DNA from: Acidimicrobiia bacterium
Lineage (GTDB): Bacteria; Actinomycetota; Acidimicrobiia; Spongiisociales; ZC4RG35
Length of the DNA: 42,140 nucleotides
Direction: 5' to 3'
Assembly: GCA_025937235.1 (NCBI GenBank)
Contig: JAICRU010000020.1
Location: 1-42,140, forward strand
In this document: piece after piece, positions 37,877 through 42,140 of the stretch
How the letters are laid out: each line of letters opens with the position of its first letter
How positions within the stretch are numbered: the stretch's first letter is position 1
Made by a program: the position numbers and the translations under genes
Notes under the pieces: generated by a model
The model's database searches: none
Told to the model about the DNA's origin: nothing
Seen by the model: the letters and a program-made list of their open reading frames with translations, nothing else

Positions 37877-40825
37877 TTGGTGGTGTTGCTCCTAGCCCAT
37901 GCGGCAGCCGCGTTAGGCGCCCCGGCCCTCGTCTCATGGCTGGGCCGCCGGGCCTTTCTGGTGCTGGCCTTTTTCCCGGGGTCGGCCGTGGCTTGGGCCC
38001 TCACCCAGACCCCGGCGGTGACCTCGGGGCAGGCCCCGACCACGACGCTGTCGTGGATCCCGGCCCTGGGGATCGACCTCGCCTTCCGCCTCGACACCCT
38101 TTCCTGGCTGATGGTGCTGCTGGTCGGTGGGGTCGGCGCCCTCGTCCTCGTCTACTGCTCCGCCTACTTCTCGCCGGCCTCGACCAACCTCGGGCGGTTC
38201 GCCGCCTACTTCCTGGGCTTCGCCGGCGCCATGCTCGGTCTGGTCACCAGCGACAACCTGGTGCAGCTCTTCGTCTTCTGGGAGCTGACCACGGTGTTCT
38301 CCTACTTGCTGATCGGGCACTACACCACGCGCAAGTCGTCACGGAGGGCGGCCACCAAGGCGATCCTGGTCACCACGACAGGCGGTCTCGTGATGCTGAT
38401 CGGGATAATCCTCATCGGCGATCTGGCCGGGACGTACGCCATCACCGACATCGTCGCCTCACCTCCGACCGGACCGGTGGCGGTGACGGCGGTGCTCCTA
38501 CTCCTGACCGGGGCCGCCAGCAAGTCGGCGCTGGTGCCCCTTCATTTCTGGCTCCCGGCGGCGATGGCGGCCCCTACCCCGGTCAGTGCCTACCTCCACG
38601 CCGCGGCGATGGTCAAGGCCGGCATCTATCTCGTCGCCAGGCTCGCCCCCGGGTATGCCGGCCTGGAGGCGTGGCAGCTCATGGTCCTGGTCCTGGGTGG
38701 TGTCAGCCTGGTGATGGGTGGATACCAAGCCCTCCGTCAGAACGACCTCAAGCTGCTGCTGGCATTTGGGACGGTGAGCCAGCTCGGCCTGCTTGCCATC
38801 CTCCTCGGCGCCGGGTCCCGCGCCACGGCCCTCGCCGGTCTAGCGCTGCTCGGCGCCCATGCCATGTTCAAGGCGGCGCTGTTCCTCGTGGTGGGCATGG
38901 TGGACGCGGCCACCGGCACCCGGGACCTTCGAAACCTCTCGGCAATCTGGCGCCGCCTCCCTATGACCGCGGTCGTAGCGGCGCTGGCCGTGGCATCGAT
39001 GATCGGCCTACCCCCCTTCGCCGGGTTCGTGGCGAAGGAGGCAGCGCTCGAATCGTTGCTCCAGGGCGGAGTCGGCCCGGCATGGTTGAACATCGCACTC
39101 CTGGTGGCATTCGTGGCCGGTTCGGTGCTGACAGTTGCCTACGGGTTGCGTCTCTGGTGGGGGGCATTCGCCACCAAGACGACCGTCCCCGACATCGAGC
39201 CGATCACGGTCGTTCGGCCCCCTTCGCTGCTCCTCGCTCCGGCGGCGGTCCTGGCGGCGGGTGGCTTCGCCGTCGCCGTGATCCCCGGCCTCGGGGAGCA
39301 GGTGCTGTCCCCATATGCCAACACCTATCCCGCCGGCGAGACGGGCCACCTTGCTCTGTGGCCGGGTCTCACGCCGGCCCTGATGATCTCGATCGGAGTG
39401 CTGGCGGCCGGGGTCGGGCTCTTCGCCCTCAGGGACCGAGTCGAGCGGTGGCAGACGACCCACCAGGGTCCTCTCGACGCCGACAACATCTACCGGCGGA
39501 CGCTGCGCGGCATCGATCTCTTTGCTGCCGATATCACTTCGTTGTTCCAGAGGGGCTCTCTGCCCTTCTACCTCGGGATCATCCTCCTCGTGGTCGTGAT
39601 CCTGCCGGGCGGGGCGATGGCCCTGGAGACATCGCTTCCCGACGACATCATCCTGGCCGGGGGTGTCCCCCAGCTTCTCGTCGGTGTCCTGGTGGTAACC
39701 GCGACCATCCTCACGGTCCGATCGCGGCGCAGGCTCAAGGCGGTGATCCTCACCGGGATCACCGGCTACGGGACTGCCATGTTGTTCTTCCTCTACGGAG
39801 CGCCGGATCTCGCCCTCGACCAGGTCTTGGTGGAGACCATCACCCTGGTGGTCTTCGTCCTCGTGCTCCGTCGGCTCCCGGCCTATTTCTCCAACCGGCC
39901 ACTGGCGGCGGACCGCTGGGTCCGGCTCGGACTCGGGATCGCTGTTGGGGTCACCGTGGCCGGGTTCGCCCTGGTGGTGCCTCAGGCCCGCCTCGACCCA
40001 CCGGTGTCTGCGGCCCTACCCGAGGAGGCGGTGGCGTTCGGCGGCGGGCTGAATGTGGTCAATGTGATACTCGTCGATGTCCGGGCCTGGGACACCATGG
40101 GCGAGATCTCGGTGCTGGTGGCGGCGGCCACCGGGATAGCTTCCCTGACCTTCCTCAGGAGCCGGACCAGGGACTCACGCCGGCCCCGCGACCACGTTCC
40201 CGGTGAATTGCCTGTGCTGGGACTGGGCGACCCCGACCCCATGGCCCCGTTGCGGCGTCCCGGGCCCTCATCGGGCTCACGATCCCAGGAGTGGCTCCGC
40301 GGTGGGCGGACCCTTGCCCCGCAGCGCCGCTCCGTGGTCTTCGAGGTGACGACCCGGATGCTCTATCACACCATGCTGGTCTTCGCCATCTGGCTCCTCT
40401 TCAGCGGTCACAACGCCCCCGGAGGAGGATTTGCCGCCGGCCTGATCACCGGTCTCGCCCTGGCGGTCCGCTATCTGGCCGGTGGCCGCTATGAGCTGGC
40501 CGAGGCGGCCCCCCTCCATCCGGGGTTGCTCCTCGGGTCCGGGCTGTTCCTGGCCACAGGCAGCGGTCTGATCCCGATCTTCTTCGGCGGCGAGGTGCTG
40601 CAGACGGCCATATTCGACCTGACCGTTCCTTTGATCGGGGAAGTCCATATCGTCACTTCCACCTTCTTCGACATCGGTGTCTACCTGGTGGTCGTGGGGC
40701 TGATGCTCGATGTCCTGCGCAGCCTCGGCGCTGAGATCGACCGGCAGGGTGAGGCCACGGGCCACGACAGCGACCTGGTCGGCCCGGCACTGGAGCCCGC
40801 CCCACCACTGTGGGACCGTCTGTGA
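37877..40825 (+). CDS. mnhA: Na+/H+ antiporter MnhA/MrpA fused to MnhB/MrpB
   Basis: The roughly 982-residue membrane protein forms the large subunit of the multi-subunit Mrp antiporter. The first part (about 1-500) is homologous to complex I NuoL (GVGALVLVYCSAYF, LHAAAMVKAGIYLVARL). A middle region (about 585-770) includes LYGAPDLALDQVLVET and DTMGEISVLVAAATG, and the last 160 residues (from about 817, FEVTTRMLYHTMLVFAIWLL, SGHNAPGGGFAAGLITGLAL) are a MrpB domain. Start choice is uncertain: TTG 37877, GTG 37880 and GTG 37883 are all in frame just before the first helix. Confidence 0.92.
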   Translation: MVVLLLAHAAAALGAPALVSWLGRRAFLVLAFFPGSAVAWALTQTPAVTSGQAPTTTLSWIPALGIDLAFRLDTLSWLMVLLVGGVGALVLVYCSAYFSPASTNLGRFAAYFLGFAGAMLGLVTSDNLVQLFVFWELTTVFSYLLIGHYTTRKSSRRAATKAILVTTTGGLVMLIGIILIGDLAGTYAITDIVASPPTGPVAVTAVLLLLTGAASKSALVPLHFWLPAAMAAPTPVSAYLHAAAMVKAGIYLVARLAPGYAGLEAWQLMVLVLGGVSLVMGGYQALRQNDLKLLLAFGTVSQLGLLAILLGAGSRATALAGLALLGAHAMFKAALFLVVGMVDAATGTRDLRNLSAIWRRLPMTAVVAALAVASMIGLPPFAGFVAKEAALESLLQGGVGPAWLNIALLVAFVAGSVLTVAYGLRLWWGAFATKTTVPDIEPITVVRPPSLLLAPAAVLAAGGFAVAVIPGLGEQVLSPYANTYPAGETGHLALWPGLTPALMISIGVLAAGVGLFALRDRVERWQTTHQGPLDADNIYRRTLRGIDLFAADITSLFQRGSLPFYLGIILLVVVILPGGAMALETSLPDDIILAGGVPQLLVGVLVVTATILTVRSRRRLKAVILTGITGYGTAMLFFLYGAPDLALDQVLVETITLVVFVLVLRRLPAYFSNRPLAADRWVRLGLGIAVGVTVAGFALVVPQARLDPPVSAALPEEAVAFGGGLNVVNVILVDVRAWDTMGEISVLVAAATGIASLTFLRSRTRDSRRPRDHVPGELPVLGLGDPDPMAPLRRPGPSSGSRSQEWLRGGRTLAPQRRSVVFEVTTRMLYHTMLVFAIWLLFSGHNAPGGGFAAGLITGLALAVRYLAGGRYELAEAAPLHPGLLLGSGLFLATGSGLIPIFFGGEVLQTAIFDLTVPLIGEVHIVTSTFFDIGVYLVVVGLMLDVLRSLGAEIDRQGEATGHDSDLVGPALEPAPPLWDRL

Positions 40826-41316
40826 TCTCCACCCCCGACCTCGTCCTCGTGGTGGTCATCGCCGTGCTGTTCGCGGGCGGGGTCTATCTCATGCTGGAGC
40901 GAAGCCTCTCCCGGGTCCTGATCGGCATCATCCTCATCTCCAACGGGGCGAACCTCCTCATGCTGGTGGTCGGCGGGCCCCCTGGCGGCGCCCCCATCGT
41001 CGGGATGACCCCCGAGCAGGAGATGAGCGACCCGCTGCCCCAGGCCATGGTGCTCACAGCCATCGTGATCACCCTGGGAATGAGCGCGTTCCTGCTCGCC
41101 ATGGCCCACCGGTCCTGGCAGCTCAACGAGCACGACGAGGTGCAGGACGACCTCGAGGACCGCCGGCTGGCCAAGCTGGCCGCCACCGACCAGGGTCTCC
41201 GGTCGGAGCTCGGCTTCGACGGTGCTTTGCCCGCCACGATCGACGAGGAGGCCGCCGAGGCAAGAGACGAGATGGCCCTGTTCGGAGAGGAGCGGGCTGA
41301 GGTGGACTGGGAGTGA
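40822..41316 (+). CDS. mnhC: Na+/H+ antiporter subunit C (NuoK-like)
   Basis: The 164-residue protein has three membrane helices in the first 100 residues, with LSRVLIGIILISNGANLLML and DPLPQAMVLTAIVITLGMSAFLLA, the MnhC/NuoK pattern. It also has an acidic cytoplasmic extension of about 60 residues. GTG 40822 overlaps the MnhA stop (GTGA), indicating coupling. An in-frame GTG at 40810 is the alternative. Confidence 0.93.
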   Translation: MISTPDLVLVVVIAVLFAGGVYLMLERSLSRVLIGIILISNGANLLMLVVGGPPGGAPIVGMTPEQEMSDPLPQAMVLTAIVITLGMSAFLLAMAHRSWQLNEHDEVQDDLEDRRLAKLAATDQGLRSELGFDGALPATIDEEAAEARDEMALFGEERAEVDWE

Positions 41317-42140
41317 CCTGGCTCGTGCCTCTCCCGGTGATCCTCCCTCTGGCCGGGGCCGGGTTGGCGCTGGCCCTGTCCCGCCGTCCCCGCGCCCAGC
41401 GCATCATCAGCGTGATCGTGCTCACCCTGGTCTTGGTGGCGGCGGTGAGCCTCCTGGGGCTGGCCGACCAGGCTCCCCTGGTGGTAGATGTCGGGGGGTG
41501 GGCAGCACCCGTCGGCATCTCGTTGGTAGCCGACCGGCTCGCCGCCTTGATGCTGTCGGTGTCGGCGGCGGTGACGCTATGCGTCCTCCTCTATTCCCTG
41601 GCACAGGGCCTGGCCGATGGCGACGAGGAGGCTCCGGTCGCCATCTATCACCCGACTTATTTGGTCCTCGTCGCCGGGGTGGCCAACACGTTCCTCTCCG
41701 GAGACCTCTTCAACCTCTACGTGGGCTTCGAGATGCTGCTCCTGGCCAGCTTCGTGCTGATCACCCTGGGTGGGACCGCGGCCCGGATCCGGTCCGGTTC
41801 GATCTATGTCGTGGTGGCTATCGCCTCGTCGGTCATCTTCGTGGTGGCGATCGCCCTCACCTACTCGGCTGCTGGCACGTTGAACCTGGCGCACCTGGCA
41901 CAGCGGCTCCCCGAGATCGACCCCGGGATCGGGCTGGTGCTGCAGCTCCTCTTGCTCATCGCATTCTCGGTCAAGGCTGCCGTGTTCCCCATGTCGGCCT
42001 GGCTTCCCGACTCCTACCCGACCGCCCCGGCCCCGGTCACGGCGGTGGGGGGCGGCCGGCTCACCAAGCGCCGCCGCGAACCCCACCCTAGCACCCCCAC
42101 CCAACACTACACCGAGGGCCGGGCCGGCGAGCTCCGGGAC
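41313..42140 (+). CDS. mnhD: Na+/H+ antiporter subunit D, partial at window end
   Basis: The gene starts at GTG 41313 overlapping the MnhC stop (GTGA) and runs off the window. The NuoM/NuoN-like membrane domain is clear: GDLFNLYVGFEMLLLASFVL and AFSVKAAVFPMSAWLPDSYP. After TAPAPVTAV (about position 42045) the family would continue with a Gly/Leu-rich helix. Here the frame reads GGGRLTKRRREPHPST and a polar sequence unlike the family, although it stays open. The last roughly 90 bases may be low-quality or misjoined. Confidence 0.88.
   Translation, partial: MTWLVPLPVILPLAGAGLALALSRRPRAQRIISVIVLTLVLVAAVSLLGLADQAPLVVDVGGWAAPVGISLVADRLAALMLSVSAAVTLCVLLYSLAQGLADGDEEAPVAIYHPTYLVLVAGVANTFLSGDLFNLYVGFEMLLLASFVLITLGGTAARIRSGSIYVVVAIASSVIFVVAIALTYSAAGTLNLAHLAQRLPEIDPGIGLVLQLLLLIAFSVKAAVFPMSAWLPDSYPTAPAPVTAVGGGRLTKRRREPHPSTPTQHYTEGRAGELRD

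Noticed and set aside
37861-40206. A 781-codon open frame overlapping mnhA
   Set aside because: It is a frame-shifted shadow of the antiporter gene with no membrane helices or known motifs.

Overview
The window is high-GC, densely coding chromosomal DNA from an actinobacterium. The best guess is an uncultured Acidimicrobiia-like lineage. The evidence is a PAC2-family protein, a 29-residue bS22/AURKAIP1-type ribosomal protein, two ECF sigma/membrane-protein pairs, an actinobacterial-type DnaB intein, and many start codons lying 6-8 nt after a TANNNT box (leaderless transcripts). The lineage is an inference; no rRNA is present. There are no insertion sequences, CRISPR arrays or phage genes. Several genes carry single-base frame breaks, often at homopolymers, and the last ~90 bases look wrong for the gene they end, so some lesions are probably sequence or assembly errors.

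Layout. 1-6309: a metallo-beta-lactamase-fold relic, a DUF456 membrane protein, acetyl-CoA synthetase and apolipoprotein N-acyltransferase (minus strand), then an inositol monophosphatase-family enzyme overlapping a compact amidohydrolase. 6318-13403: a PLP enzyme divergent from an M3 metallopeptidase, a small Cys/His protein, a copper module (HMA domain plus CopA ATPase, apparently one gene split by a frame change) and a PAC2 protein. 13483-16353: a tiny ribosomal protein gene and an ECF sigma/membrane-protein pair, divergent from an operon for a secreted protein, a membrane-anchored cytochrome c and a cupredoxin. Both directions carry the same ECF-type promoter layout. 16362-19161: citramalate synthase behind a leader-peptide attenuator, and an APH-family kinase. 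19213-22686: a second ECF sigma/membrane-protein pair, homoserine kinase, a small membrane protein and a CDF metal transporter.

22872-27766 is a branched-chain amino acid-type ABC importer operon with a fused permease-ATPase. After it come a frameshifted glutathione peroxidase, tRNA-Gly(CCC), dCTP deaminase, a lipoprotein, the Kup potassium transporter and inorganic pyrophosphatase. 32545-36383 is the classical rpsF-ssb-rpsR-rplI-dnaB replication/ribosome cluster, with a mini-intein in DnaB. The window ends with a DUF192 lipoprotein, panB and an Mrp-type Na+/H+ antiporter operon (fused A-B, C, partial D).

The most interesting items are: (1) the mirrored ECF promoters linking a sigma/membrane-protein pair to a periplasmic cytochrome c-cupredoxin operon; (2) the Ile/Val leader-peptide attenuator before cimA; (3) the HMA-CopA split with no conventional start codon for CopA; (4) the DnaB intein whose homing endonuclease core appears excised; (5) the widespread leaderless signature; and (6) an Lnt with Ser in place of the catalytic Cys.
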